From positions 1 to 64,000 of the forward strand of contig JAZLDW010000026.1 of assembly GCA_045614945.1 (NCBI GenBank): a stretch of 64,000 bases of DNA. Reading direction: 5' to 3'. Shown here piece by piece: positions 35,867 through 45,202 of this stretch. Origin of the DNA: UMGS1820 sp045614945 (GTDB taxonomy: Bacteria > Bacillota > Clostridia > Monoglobales > Monoglobaceae). Made by a program: the position numbers and the translations under genes. How positions within the stretch are numbered: position 1 is the first letter of the stretch; each line of letters opens with the position of its first letter. The notes beneath the pieces are model-generated. The model searched no databases. It was not told the DNA's origin and saw only the letters and a program-made list of their open reading frames with translations.

Positions 35867-35901
35867 AAAAAAGACAATGTTTTTTTAACATTGTCTTTTT
35901 T
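35867..35901 (-). terminator. terminator of the Gfo/Idh sugar operon
   Basis: Perfect 15-bp stem (35867-35881 with 35887-35901), TTTTT loop, U-run at the 3' side on the minus strand. Symmetrical, so it could also stop plus-strand transcripts. Confidence 0.88.
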
Positions 35902-35935
35902 GCAGGTGTTTCAAAAATCTTTCAAGCCCCCATTT

Positions 35936-36961
35936 TTATATACTGGAGTTTCTTTCAAAATTTTCTGTGCCTTTTTTATAGATTTCGCATATCAATTTCT
36001 GAATTTTCAACGCTTCTCTGCCACTTATTGTAGGCTCTATATCTTTCTCTACTGCGTTATAGAAATCTGCGATTTCACGGATGTGCTGAAATCCCCAATA
36101 ATCCTTTCCGTTTTCGTAAACAACATCAGGGTCTATGGTTGTCTTCGCAGTAAAGCGCTGTCCGTCATTTAATACAATTTCCGCGTTGTCATAATCCATG
36201 ATTACCTTACCGTTTTCGCAAAGAAGCCTGATTTCAATCGGCTCATCACAGCCATAGTTGTTCATCGCCCAGAAACCTAGTGTTGCACCGCCCTTGTATT
36301 TTACAAATCCCTCTGCAGTGTCATCAACCTCCATTATAGAGTGGCCTCGATTTGACATGTGCGCCTGAACACTCTCGATTTCGTCATCTATAAACCAGTT
36401 TGCCAAATCAATAGAATGTATAGCCTGGTCTATCAGAACGCCGCCGCCTTCTTTTTCCCATGTACCTTTCCAATCAGAGAGGCTATAGTACTCATCGGGC
36501 TTACACCATGTCAATACAACTCTTGCAGAGATTATCTTACCAAGTGTGCCATCTTCCAGCTTTTGCTTAACAAGCTTAGCAGAGTCATTATATCTACATT
36601 GAAAAATTATACCGTATTTAACATTGTTTTTCTGCGCGAGTTCAACATTTTCAAGTGCATCCTCGTATTTAATGCTCATTGGTTTTTCGCAAAGAACATT
36701 AACGCCAGCTTCTATTGCATATTTTGATATAATTGGGTGAAGATAATGCGGTACACAAACATGTACAACATCAATGTTGTCCTTGTTGATTAGCTCTTTG
36801 TAATCATAGTATGCTTTGCAATTATATTTTTCTGCAGCCTTGTCTGCCCTGTCCTTCTTTATGTCACATACTCCTACTATCTGCGCGTTTTCAAGATGTT
36901 CTGCACTTGTCGCGTGCATAGTAAAAATACATCCGCATCCAACAATTCCAACTCTAAGCAT
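35936..36961 (-). CDS. Gfo/Idh/MocA-family oxidoreductase
   Basis: 341 residues from ATG 36961, which overlaps the preceding gene by 8 bases. N-terminal Rossmann fold VGIVGCGCIFTMHATSAEHL, the catalytic-lysine motif CEKPMSIKYEDAL (EKP), and a C-terminal substrate domain with the histidine region DQAIHSIDLANWF. The family oxidises or reduces sugars or inositols with NAD(P). Substrate unknown. Third gene of a three-gene sugar operon. Confidence 0.9.
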   Translation of the reverse strand: MLRVGIVGCGCIFTMHATSAEHLENAQIVGVCDIKKDRADKAAEKYNCKAYYDYKELINKDNIDVVHVCVPHYLHPIISKYAIEAGVNVLCEKPMSIKYEDALENVELAQKNNVKYGIIFQCRYNDSAKLVKQKLEDGTLGKIISARVVLTWCKPDEYYSLSDWKGTWEKEGGGVLIDQAIHSIDLANWFIDDEIESVQAHMSNRGHSIMEVDDTAEGFVKYKGGATLGFWAMNNYGCDEPIEIRLLCENGKVIMDYDNAEIVLNDGQRFTAKTTIDPDVVYENGKDYWGFQHIREIADFYNAVEKDIEPTISGREALKIQKLICEIYKKGTENFERNSSI

Positions 36962-37934
36962 TTCTGATTTCCTCCAGAACATAAACAAGAGACTCTACGC
37001 CATCACAAAGTGTTGCTTTTTCAATTTTTGCATTCTGCTTTGCGCAATCTGTAAAGTACACAAGCTCGTTGTAATATCCGCCAAGGTCTGATACATTACC
37101 TCCCTCAAAACCACCTGAGAGGTTTTCAACCTTTTCAATTTTAATTTCTTCTGCTGAGTTTTCCGTGTAAAGCATAAACTTGCCACCACTATTCTCAACC
37201 GTACCCTTTTCAAACACAACTCTGAATGTTGCCTCAAATGGATGAGTTCCAGGAAGGCCCCATGTTCCTTCAACGGTTGTAACAAAATCGTCATACGACA
37301 AGAGAGAGTTTATATAGGAGTTTGCCTCGCCTATAATATTTTTAACCGATGCAATCTTGTTTGGCTTTCCAAACAGCGACAACACATAATCCATATCATG
37401 AATATGAAGATCCTGCGCTGCGCCACCAGAGAGTTCTTCCTTCAAGAGCCAGTCATTCCATCCCCATGTCGGAACAGGACTAATTCTGCGGAAGTTTGCA
37501 TTAACAATCTTGCCGTAGGTGCCTGCCTTTACGATTTCAGCAAGCTTAACATACTCATCCCAGAATCTTATAACCTGACCTATCTGTACGTTACATCCTG
37601 TCTCCTCTGCCTTTTTAATCATCTGTTCACCCTGCTGAGCTGTTAATGCAACAGGTTTTTCAACAAAGAGATACTTTACCTTGTCCATAGCCGCCATTGC
37701 ATACTCTGCATGTAGGTATGTGGGAAGACAAATGTCTATAATATCAACATCTGCATTCTCAATAAGATCTTTACCGTCACCATATATAACCGCATTCGTA
37801 CCTTCTGCCAACTTCTCGGCGTTTTCTTTTCTCAAATCTGCAAGGGCAACTATCTCAACATCTGCTATGTTCTTATAGCAGTTAATATGCATCGTTCCCA
37901 TAAATCCGCAGCCAATAAGACCTACTTTTAACAT
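36954..37934 (-). CDS. Gfo/Idh/MocA-family oxidoreductase
   Basis: 326 residues, a distant paralogue of the next gene. Rossmann motif VGLIGCGFMGTMHINCYKNI, EKPVALTAQQGEQM with the catalytic lysine, and QDLHIHDMDYVLSLFG with the conserved histidine. Second gene of the operon, 14 bases after the isomerase gene. Two such dehydrogenases beside one isomerase/epimerase suggest oxidation-epimerisation-reduction of an unusual sugar or cyclitol; the substrate cannot be read. Confidence 0.9.
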   Translation of the reverse strand: MLKVGLIGCGFMGTMHINCYKNIADVEIVALADLRKENAEKLAEGTNAVIYGDGKDLIENADVDIIDICLPTYLHAEYAMAAMDKVKYLFVEKPVALTAQQGEQMIKKAEETGCNVQIGQVIRFWDEYVKLAEIVKAGTYGKIVNANFRRISPVPTWGWNDWLLKEELSGGAAQDLHIHDMDYVLSLFGKPNKIASVKNIIGEANSYINSLLSYDDFVTTVEGTWGLPGTHPFEATFRVVFEKGTVENSGGKFMLYTENSAEEIKIEKVENLSGGFEGGNVSDLGGYYNELVYFTDCAKQNAKIEKATLCDGVESLVYVLEEIRNA

Positions 37935-37948
37935 ATAAATTCCTCCTT

Positions 37949-38788
37949 TTACTTTCTGCCTAAGATTTTATCCATTGAGTTGGATGTGTTATACAAAATG
38001 GTTTCAGGATACTGAGCATATGGCGGAAGCATTTCTGCCGTTGCCCATCCATCATAACCAATATTGTCCAAAGCTTTCTTAACACCGATATAATCAATGT
38101 CACCCGCAAGTAAATCAACAAAGCCATCAAGAGATCCTACATTTCTTCTGTAGTCCTTAAAGTGTACCTTCTTAATTCTCTTGTTGAGTATCTTTATCCA
38201 ATGCTCAGGATATCCACTGTAAAGCACATTTCCTACATCAAAATACGAACCAACATAATCAGAATTTATCTCGTCGATAAAATTACGCATTTCAAGCGGT
38301 GAGAGCAAGAACTTGTTCCATACATTTTCAACGCCGATTGAAACCTTTAACTCTTCAGCATAAGGCGCGAGTTCTTTAAGAGCAGAAACCGCTCTTTCAT
38401 ATGCAACATCATACTCAATAGTCTCGCTCTGTGGGTCAAAGATAACATTAACCGCACCGGGAACCACCAGTATAGTGTCACATCCGAGCCACGCCGCAAC
38501 CTCAAGCTGCTTCTTTGTAATCTCTTTTGCTTTTTGTCTGTTTTCCTCTTTGTCAGAAGTATAGTTGTATGTCCAGTATAGGCCTGAAGCAACGCTATAA
38601 AGTTCTATTCCGGCTTCTTCCGCGATCTTTTTTACTTCTAAAATTTCTTCTTTTGTAGACTCAAGTGACACCGGACCCTTTTCGTCAAGCGCAACCTCAA
38701 CACCATCAAAACCCGCATCTTTGGCAAGTTCAAAACACTTCTTCAGATCGGGTTCTGCAAATGACCATATGCTTATACCTTTTTTCAT
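37949..38788 (-). CDS. sugar phosphate isomerase/epimerase (xylose isomerase-like TIM barrel)
   Basis: 279 residues of the AP_endonuc_2 fold. Family pattern is FDGVEVALDEKGP at the N-terminus, GVENVWNKFLLSPLEM, SYFDVGNVLYSGYPEHWI (metal ligand Asp) and KVHFKDYRR (His ligand). AGGAGG lies 8 bases before the ATG. First gene of the sugar operon. IolE/IolI-type inositol enzymes are related, but no other iol genes are present. Confidence 0.88.
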   Translation of the reverse strand: MKKGISIWSFAEPDLKKCFELAKDAGFDGVEVALDEKGPVSLESTKEEILEVKKIAEEAGIELYSVASGLYWTYNYTSDKEENRQKAKEITKKQLEVAAWLGCDTILVVPGAVNVIFDPQSETIEYDVAYERAVSALKELAPYAEELKVSIGVENVWNKFLLSPLEMRNFIDEINSDYVGSYFDVGNVLYSGYPEHWIKILNKRIKKVHFKDYRRNVGSLDGFVDLLAGDIDYIGVKKALDNIGYDGWATAEMLPPYAQYPETILYNTSNSMDKILGRK

Positions 38789-38851
38789 TTTAACAACCTC
38801 CTTTTTTATTACTTCTATAATAAAATAAATGTGTAAATATTGTAATATATT

Positions 38852-38880
38852 TTTTTACCTTAAAAGTACACTTTTGTAAA
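38852..38880 (-). promoter_or_regulatory. candidate promoter of the sugar operon
   Basis: On the minus strand TTTACA (38880-38875), 17-base spacer, TAAAAA (38857-38852), about 65 bases upstream of the isomerase ATG. Confidence 0.45.
38862..38875. promoter_or_regulatory. inverted repeat in promoter spacer, candidate operator
   Basis: AAAAGTACACTTTT: six-base arms with a two-base centre, located exactly between the predicted -35 and -10 boxes of the sugar operon. A repressor bound there would block RNA polymerase. No regulator gene is adjacent. Confidence 0.4.
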
Positions 38881-39015
38881 CAAAACACCTCTTGTAAAAA
38901 GTCAGAATATGTAAAACATCTTGGTTTTGACGCTGAATATACTACTGTAAAAAACTGTTGATTTGTATAAATAGCATAAATGCCTAAATATTTGCAAGAA
39001 AAAAGCAATTTTCCC

Positions 39016-39044
39016 TTTACAAATAATCAAATTTGTTATACAAT
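39016..39044 (+). promoter_or_regulatory. promoter of ileS
   Basis: TTTACA (39016-39021), 17-base spacer, TACAAT (39039-39044); both boxes match five of six consensus bases. Predicted leader is only about 35 bases, and neither it nor the rest of 38789-39085 contains a T-box sequence. Confidence 0.65.
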
Positions 39045-39085
39045 AATTAGGTATGTAAACTTATAGAAAATGGAGGTCTTTTTCT

Positions 39086-42000
39086 ATGTATCGAAAGGTA
39101 TCGACAGATCTTTCTTTTGTTGAGCAAGAGAAACGAATCGTTAAATTCTGGAAAGAAAACGACATATTCAGAAAGAGTATAGAAAATCGTGAAGATTGTG
39201 AGATTTTTACCTTTTTTGACGGTCCTCCGACTGCCAATGGCAAGCCTCACATCGGTCATGTTTTGACTCGTGCAATAAAGGACTTGATTCCACGCTACCG
39301 CACAATGAAGGGCTACAAGGTTCTTCGTAAAGCAGGTTGGGATACTCATGGTCTTCCAGTTGAACTTGAGGTTGAAAAAGCCCTCGGCATCAGCGGTAAG
39401 CCTGAGATTGAAAAGTATGGCATCGAGGACTTTATTAAAAAATGTAAGGACAGCGTTTTCACCTATCAGAGCGAGTGGGAGGAAATGAGCGACCGTGTCG
39501 GTTTCTGGGCTGATATGGATGACCCGTATGTTACCTACCACAATGACTATATCGAATCAGTTTGGTGGGCACTTCGTCAGATTTGGGATAAAGACCTTTT
39601 ATACAAAGGTCATAAAATTATGCCATACTGTCCCCGCTGCGGCACTTCGCTTTCAAGCCACGAGGTTGCACAGGGCTACAAGGATGTAAAGGAAAATTCT
39701 CTTATTGCAAAGTTCCCCGTAAAGGATGCAGATAATGAGTTTATTCTCGCGTGGACAACCACCCCATGGACACTTCCGTCAAACATTGCACTTTGTGTAA
39801 ACCCATATGAAAAGTATGTTAAGTTCACAGCGCAGGACGGCACAAAATATATCATGGCAGAGGCTCTTATCAAGTCAGTCTTTGGCGACGAAGATGTTGA
39901 AATCACAGACACCTATGTCGGCAATGACTTAGTTGGGCTTGAGTATGTTCCTCTCTATAATTTTATTGAGCCTGACGGCAAAGCACATTACATTATATCC
40001 GATACCTATGTTACTATGGACGATGGTACAGGTATTGTTCACATCGCACCAGCTTTTGGTGAGGACGACTCACGAGTTTGCAAAGAAAATGGACTACCCT
40101 TCATTAACCATGTAAATCTTCAGGGTAACTTTGTAGAGGCAACAGGCGAGTGGAGCGGCACCTTTGTAAAGGATGCCGATAAGCTCGTTATCCGTGACCT
40201 TAAGGAGAGAAATCAGTGCTTCTCGGTTATTCCGTTTGAGCACAGCTACCCATTCTGTTGGAGATGTGATACACCTCTTCTTTATTACGCTTGTGATACT
40301 TGGTTTATCAAGATGACCGCTGTACGCGACAGACTTCTTGCCAACAACGAAAAAGTGAACTGGCTGCCCGACAACATCAAGCACGGCCGTTTTGGTAACT
40401 TCCTCGAAAATATTATTGACTGGGGTCTCTCTCGTACTCGTTACTGGGGTACACCTCTGCCTATATGGGAGTGTTCTTGCGGACACAAACATGTTATAGG
40501 CTCTATTGCAGAACTTAAAGAGATGGGCATCAACTGTCCTGATGATATTGAACTTCATAAGCCATATGTTGATAATGTTCTTCTAAAGTGTGAAAAGTGC
40601 GGCGGCGAAATGAAGCGTGTGCCAGAAGTTATCGACTGTTGGTTTGACTCAGGCTCTATGCCTTTTGCACAGTGGCACTATCCATTTGAAAACAAAGATA
40701 AATTTGAGCAGAACTTCCCTGCCGACTTTATCAGCGAAGCAATCGATCAGACTCGTGGTTGGTTCTATACTCTTATGGCAATCTCCACTTTACTCTTTGA
40801 CGACGCGCCATATAAGAATGTAGTTGTTCTTGGTCATGTTCAGGATGACAAGGGCATAAAGATGAGCAAACATAAAGGCAATGTAATTTTGCCTATGGAT
40901 ATACTCAATGACCAGGGTAGCGACGCGGTTAGATGGTACTTCTACTCCAATTCTGCTCCGTGGCTCCCCAATCGTTTCTCGGCAAAGAATGTATCAGAGT
41001 CACAGCGCAAGTTCCTGGGCACACTATGGAACACATATGCGTTCTATGTGCTCTATGCAAACATAGACAAATTTGACCCAACAAAGTACAGTCTTGACAC
41101 AGAAAAGCTTACAGTTCTTGATAAGTGGATTTTATCAAAGCTCAATAACCTTATTAAAGTTGTTGACAACTACCTTGAGAACTATAAGATTACCGAGGCA
41201 ACCCGCGCAATGACAGACTTTGTAGACGAACTCAGTAACTGGTATGTTCGCCGCAGCCGTACAAGGTTCTGGGCGAGCGAGCTTACAGATGACAAGGTTA
41301 GTGCATATATGACGCTCTACACCGTTTTGGTTGAGTTCTCAAAAATTTGCGCACCTTTCATTCCATTTATGACAGAGGAGATTTATAACAACCTTGTTGT
41401 TTCTGTTGACAAGAATGCTCCTCAGAGTGTTCACATGTGTGACTTCCCTAAATACAACGAGTCACTCAGCTTCCCTGAGATTGAGGCAGATATGGACGCA
41501 ATTGCAAAGATTGTCAACCTGGGTCGTGCTGCAAGAAACGAAGCAAACATCAAAAACAGACAGCCACTTTCTAAGGTATTTGTTCAGGCAGAGGCTGAAA
41601 TTAACAAGGCTTATGCGGATATAATTCTTGAAGAGCTTAACATCAAAGATGTTGAGTTTACAAATGACGCTTCATCCTTTATCAGTTATAACTTTAAACC
41701 GCAGATGCGCACAATGGGTCCAAAATACGGCAAACTTATGCGTCCTATCTTTGATGCAATCGCAACTCTTGATTCAGCATCGGTTATGGCAACCTTGAAT
41801 AGCGGCGAGGCACTTAAACTTACAGTTGAGGGCACAGATGTAGAAATCTTCAAGGAAGATGTACTTGTTGACACTCAGCAAAAAGACGGCTTTGTTGCAT
41901 CTGCAGACAACGGTTTTACCGTTGTTCTTGACACAAATCTTACAGACGCACTTATTGAAGAGGGCTTTGTACGAGAGATTATAAGCAAGATTCAGACAAT

Positions 42001-42205
42001 GCGTAAAGACAGTGGCTTTGAAGTCACCGACAAGATTTCAGTAGGATTTAGTGGAAGCGATAAAATTGCAGAAATCTTTGCGGCAAATGACACCGAGATA
42101 AAGGCACAGACTCTTGCGGAAACTGTTTCTGCATGCTGTTGCGAAAACGCAAAGACATGGAACATTAACGGCGAAAGCGTTGACATTTGTATAAAAAAAC
42201 TGTAA
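39086..42205 (+). CDS. ileS: isoleucyl-tRNA synthetase (long, type-2-like)
   Basis: Charges tRNA-Ile with isoleucine. 1039 residues, longer than the roughly 930 of the standard bacterial form and matching the eukaryote-like IleS2 group. Class I motifs: GKPHIGH (near residue 56) and KMSKHKGN (near 595). An inserted editing domain (CP1) is present, with WTTTPWTLPSN near 215. Cysteine pairs CPRCG (near 182) and CEKCGG (near 495) suggest zinc sites. The C-terminal half has the anticodon-binding domain and extra C-terminal region rather than the short zinc finger of IleS1. GGAGG is 9 bases before the ATG; the gene is followed by the cotransporter gene after 19 bases. Confidence 0.95.
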   Translation: MYRKVSTDLSFVEQEKRIVKFWKENDIFRKSIENREDCEIFTFFDGPPTANGKPHIGHVLTRAIKDLIPRYRTMKGYKVLRKAGWDTHGLPVELEVEKALGISGKPEIEKYGIEDFIKKCKDSVFTYQSEWEEMSDRVGFWADMDDPYVTYHNDYIESVWWALRQIWDKDLLYKGHKIMPYCPRCGTSLSSHEVAQGYKDVKENSLIAKFPVKDADNEFILAWTTTPWTLPSNIALCVNPYEKYVKFTAQDGTKYIMAEALIKSVFGDEDVEITDTYVGNDLVGLEYVPLYNFIEPDGKAHYIISDTYVTMDDGTGIVHIAPAFGEDDSRVCKENGLPFINHVNLQGNFVEATGEWSGTFVKDADKLVIRDLKERNQCFSVIPFEHSYPFCWRCDTPLLYYACDTWFIKMTAVRDRLLANNEKVNWLPDNIKHGRFGNFLENIIDWGLSRTRYWGTPLPIWECSCGHKHVIGSIAELKEMGINCPDDIELHKPYVDNVLLKCEKCGGEMKRVPEVIDCWFDSGSMPFAQWHYPFENKDKFEQNFPADFISEAIDQTRGWFYTLMAISTLLFDDAPYKNVVVLGHVQDDKGIKMSKHKGNVILPMDILNDQGSDAVRWYFYSNSAPWLPNRFSAKNVSESQRKFLGTLWNTYAFYVLYANIDKFDPTKYSLDTEKLTVLDKWILSKLNNLIKVVDNYLENYKITEATRAMTDFVDELSNWYVRRSRTRFWASELTDDKVSAYMTLYTVLVEFSKICAPFIPFMTEEIYNNLVVSVDKNAPQSVHMCDFPKYNESLSFPEIEADMDAIAKIVNLGRAARNEANIKNRQPLSKVFVQAEAEINKAYADIILEELNIKDVEFTNDASSFISYNFKPQMRTMGPKYGKLMRPIFDAIATLDSASVMATLNSGEALKLTVEGTDVEIFKEDVLVDTQQKDGFVASADNGFTVVLDTNLTDALIEEGFVREIISKIQTMRKDSGFEVTDKISVGFSGSDKIAEIFAANDTEIKAQTLAETVSACCCENAKTWNINGESVDICIKKL

Positions 42206-42224
42206 TTAACATGGGTGATAGCAT

Positions 42225-43868
42225 ATGAATATTACACTTATTATATCCTTGTTTGGCGGGCTTGCGCTATTTCTTTATGGAATGCAAATGATGTCAGAAG
42301 GTTTAGAGGCAGCTGCAGGAAATCGAATGAAACAAATCCTCAACAAACTGACATCAAACAGATTTTTAGGCGTGGCAGTTGGTGCGATTATAACAGCTGT
42401 TATACAATCATCCTCTGCTACAACCGTTATGGTTGTCGGCTTTGTAAACACAGGGCTTATGACGCTTAAACAAGCAGTATGGATTATAATGGGTGCCAAC
42501 ATCGGCACCACTATAACGGGTCAACTTATCGCCCTTGATATAGGAGCCATTGCACCAATCATCGCCTTTGTCGGTGTTGCTCTGATTATCTTTATGAAGA
42601 AAGATATCTTTCATCATTACGGCAACATCATAGCAGGTCTTGGTATATTGTTTATCGGTATGGGAATGATGAGCGGCTCTATGGAGCCACTGCGTGACTC
42701 GGAGGCATTTGTAAACCTTGTAGGCAGCTTCAGAAACCCACTGGTTGGCATACTTGCCGGCGCAATCTTTACTGCTATCATCCAGTCATCCTCTGCTTCT
42801 ATTGGCATTTTGCAGGCACTTGCAATAAGCGGTGTAATCGGTCTTGACAACGCAGTTTATGTCCTCTTTGGTCAAAACATTGGTACATGTATAACAGCAC
42901 TTCTTGCCTCTATCGGCACAAGTCGCAACGCAAAACGCACAACTATTATCCACCTTATATTCAACATTGTAGGTACAACCGTGTTTACTATTATATGTAT
43001 GACGACTCCACTTACAGAGCTCATCAAATCAATTACACCGGGTAATCCTGTTGCACAGATTGCAAACACACACACTTTATTTAACATAGCGACAACAGTA
43101 CTCCTTATCCCATTGGGTGGATACCTTGCAAAGCTTTCAACTATTATTTTGCCTGACAAGGCTTCTGACGAAGAGGACGAACAACATCATCTTAAGTATA
43201 TACAAGCAGCGATGGCGATAGACGAGAAAAATATTGGTAGTTCAATTATTGCTATTAACAACATAGAGAAGGAACTCTTTAGAATGACCGAGATGACAAT
43301 GCAAAATGTACGCAACAGTTTTGCTGCAGCCATAAAGGGTATTCCGATAAATATAGATAAATTTAAGGACACTGAGGAATATATAGATTATCTCAACAAG
43401 GAGATTTCTAAATATATCTCACACATACTCGCTCGCGATAAAAGCGAGACGGACTCAGCAATACTCAGCTCATTCTTCAAAATTTCGGGCAACCTTGAGA
43501 GAATTGGCGACCATGCTACCAACATTTTTGGTTATACAAGAACTCTTGCGCGACTGAACATTACCTTCTCAGAGCACGCTCAGGAAGAGATTGCAAGGAT
43601 GCAATCCGTCTGCGATAAGGCTATCAATATGATTTACAGAAAGTCTGAAATTGGAATTGAAGAATTATCCGACATCTCTGCAATAGAGCAAAAGATAGAC
43701 GATATGACAAAGATTTTCAGACAAAATCAGATTGATCGTATGCACAGCGGCCATTGTTCTGACGAAGCATGTATTTTGTACTCCGAGATGCTTACCGACT
43801 TTGAGAGAATCGGCGACCATGTCTTAAACATCGGACAAAGTCTTGCATCAATTACAACAATGAAATAA
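42225..43868 (+). CDS. Na/Pi cotransporter family protein with PhoU domain
   Basis: 547 residues. The membrane half contains two Na_Pi_cotrans repeats, each with the QSSSA motif (near residues 64 and 187), and about eight hydrophobic segments. The C-terminal part (about 320-547) is a PhoU-like helical domain with repeated FERIGDH/LERIGDH sequences. Such proteins export or import phosphate with sodium; a link to c-di-AMP signalling has been reported for relatives with other regulatory domains, not shown here. Probably cotranscribed with ileS and closed by a terminator. Confidence 0.92.
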   Translation: MNITLIISLFGGLALFLYGMQMMSEGLEAAAGNRMKQILNKLTSNRFLGVAVGAIITAVIQSSSATTVMVVGFVNTGLMTLKQAVWIIMGANIGTTITGQLIALDIGAIAPIIAFVGVALIIFMKKDIFHHYGNIIAGLGILFIGMGMMSGSMEPLRDSEAFVNLVGSFRNPLVGILAGAIFTAIIQSSSASIGILQALAISGVIGLDNAVYVLFGQNIGTCITALLASIGTSRNAKRTTIIHLIFNIVGTTVFTIICMTTPLTELIKSITPGNPVAQIANTHTLFNIATTVLLIPLGGYLAKLSTIILPDKASDEEDEQHHLKYIQAAMAIDEKNIGSSIIAINNIEKELFRMTEMTMQNVRNSFAAAIKGIPINIDKFKDTEEYIDYLNKEISKYISHILARDKSETDSAILSSFFKISGNLERIGDHATNIFGYTRTLARLNITFSEHAQEEIARMQSVCDKAINMIYRKSEIGIEELSDISAIEQKIDDMTKIFRQNQIDRMHSGHCSDEACILYSEMLTDFERIGDHVLNIGQSLASITTMK

Positions 43869-43870
43869 AA

Positions 43871-43907
43871 AATAAAATCGGTTGGGCACTGCCCAACCGA
43901 TTTTATT
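43871..43907. terminator. bidirectional terminator after the Na/Pi gene
   Basis: Perfect 17-bp stem (43871-43887 with 43891-43907), loop ACT, A/T-rich flanks, between convergent genes. It overlaps the stop region of the membrane-protein gene on the minus strand. Confidence 0.92.
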
Positions 43908-44424
43908 TTATAAGTTCTCTTAATGTAAACCCAAAAGCAAGAATACATATTACAACTGATATTGCGTTTCCAAGAAGTAACCACCAGAACGACTTTCTAA
44001 AGCTTAGTTTAAATATAAGCTTTGCAGCAAGACCCTCGACCAAAACATTGGTAAGTACAGTCAAAATATACTCACTTATCCACATCGCAGTATCAAAAGT
44101 GTTACCAAGGCCCGAAGCAATCGCATCGAGCAACATTCCAATAAAAACTGCGCCAAAAAATCCTACAAGAGGAATCAACAAAACTCCAACTATGGTTGAT
44201 ATTGCATTTATGGTAATTGATATAATCCCTGCCTGTTTAATTGTTTTGTCTATAAAAAGTTTTATAAATATTGCTTCTACAATAATTCCAGCGATAATTA
44301 TATACCAACTTCTAAGCCCCTCCGCAATGTATATTGACGGCCAAACTACATTGGCAAACGCCGTCTGCGGAAGCAAAACTGCTGCCGCTACCACTGCCGC
44401 AATCGCCTTAAATTTATCTCTCAT
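43903..44424 (-). CDS. unrecognised membrane protein with signal-like N-terminus
   Basis: I do not recognise the family. 173 residues from ATG 44424 (AGAGG 8 bases upstream; a GTG at 44433 lies too close to that site). The N-terminus reads as a signal sequence or first helix ending AFA-NVVWPS, followed by four further hydrophobic segments (about residues 38-60, 65-90, 105-130, 145-168) and a polar stretch ending TLRELIK. It lies 12 bases after the ZIP transporter gene, so a metal- or redox-related role is possible, but that is context only. Confidence 0.7.
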   Translation of the reverse strand: MRDKFKAIAAVVAAAVLLPQTAFANVVWPSIYIAEGLRSWYIIIAGIIVEAIFIKLFIDKTIKQAGIISITINAISTIVGVLLIPLVGFFGAVFIGMLLDAIASGLGNTFDTAMWISEYILTVLTNVLVEGLAAKLIFKLSFRKSFWWLLLGNAISVVICILAFGFTLRELIK

Positions 44425-44436
44425 AAGTTTCACCTC

Positions 44437-45192
44437 TTATAAATAAAAATCGAGAGCCATCATCAAACAAAACCCAACAAGCAACGCATATGTTGCCGCT
44501 CTCTCATTACCATGCGCATGTGTCTCTGGTATCATCTCATCGCTGATTATGTATAGCATTGTTCCACCTGCAAAGCTAAGAGCAAATGGCAAAATTGCCA
44601 CAGAAAGAATTGCAGCAAAATAACCTATCATAGTACCTATAACCTCAACGAGTCCTGTGGCCGCCGCAATAAGAAAAGCTTTTTTCTTACTGATACCAAG
44701 CGATAAAATAGGCGCAATTATGACCATTCCTTCAGGCAAGTTCTGAAGGGCAATACCCCCTGCGGTCACTAATGCCCCTACCGTGTCGCCAGAGCCAAAA
44801 CCTACGCCTGCAGCGATACCCTCGGGCAAATTGTGGATTGCGATTGCCAGAACAAAAAGAATGACCTTGTTTATACGGGAGTTAAGCTCTGTATGTTTTT
44901 CCTCTTTTCCATCTCTAAAAAAGTTATGCATATGAGGAACAATTCTGTCGATTATATTAAGCGCAACCGCACCGCAAAAAATACCAACAACTGTGACCAA
45001 TATCGCATTTTCTCCGCCTTGAATTGACGGCAGAATTAGTCCAATAACCGCCGCAGCAAGCATTACTCCCGCCGCAAAGCCAAGTATTGTATCACTAAAC
45101 TTTGCTGATATTTTTTTAAATAAAAATCCAATAATTGCACCAAGCACAGTTGCTCCACCTACGCCTGTTGCGGTCATCAAAACCATCTGCAT
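44437..45192 (-). CDS. ZIP-family divalent metal transporter
   Basis: 251 residues from ATG 45192 (AGGGG 7 bases upstream; ATG 45198 is too close to that site). About eight membrane segments. Metal-site helices contain HNLPEGIAAG (near residue 120) and LQNLPEG (near 150), and a histidine-bearing loop PHMHNFFRDGKEEKHTE lies between segments 3 and 4. Family members take up Zn, Fe or Mn. Second gene of a three-gene operon with the cysteine-motif protein upstream. Confidence 0.9.
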   Translation of the reverse strand: MQMVLMTATGVGGATVLGAIIGFLFKKISAKFSDTILGFAAGVMLAAAVIGLILPSIQGGENAILVTVVGIFCGAVALNIIDRIVPHMHNFFRDGKEEKHTELNSRINKVILFVLAIAIHNLPEGIAAGVGFGSGDTVGALVTAGGIALQNLPEGMVIIAPILSLGISKKKAFLIAAATGLVEVIGTMIGYFAAILSVAILPFALSFAGGTMLYIISDEMIPETHAHGNERAATYALLVGFCLMMALDFYL

Positions 45193-45202
45193 TTCCATTC
45201 CC

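Noticed and set aside
38789..39085. Possible T-box riboswitch upstream of ileS
   Set aside because: No T-box core sequence, specifier hairpin or terminator could be found, and the predicted promoter lies too close to the gene.
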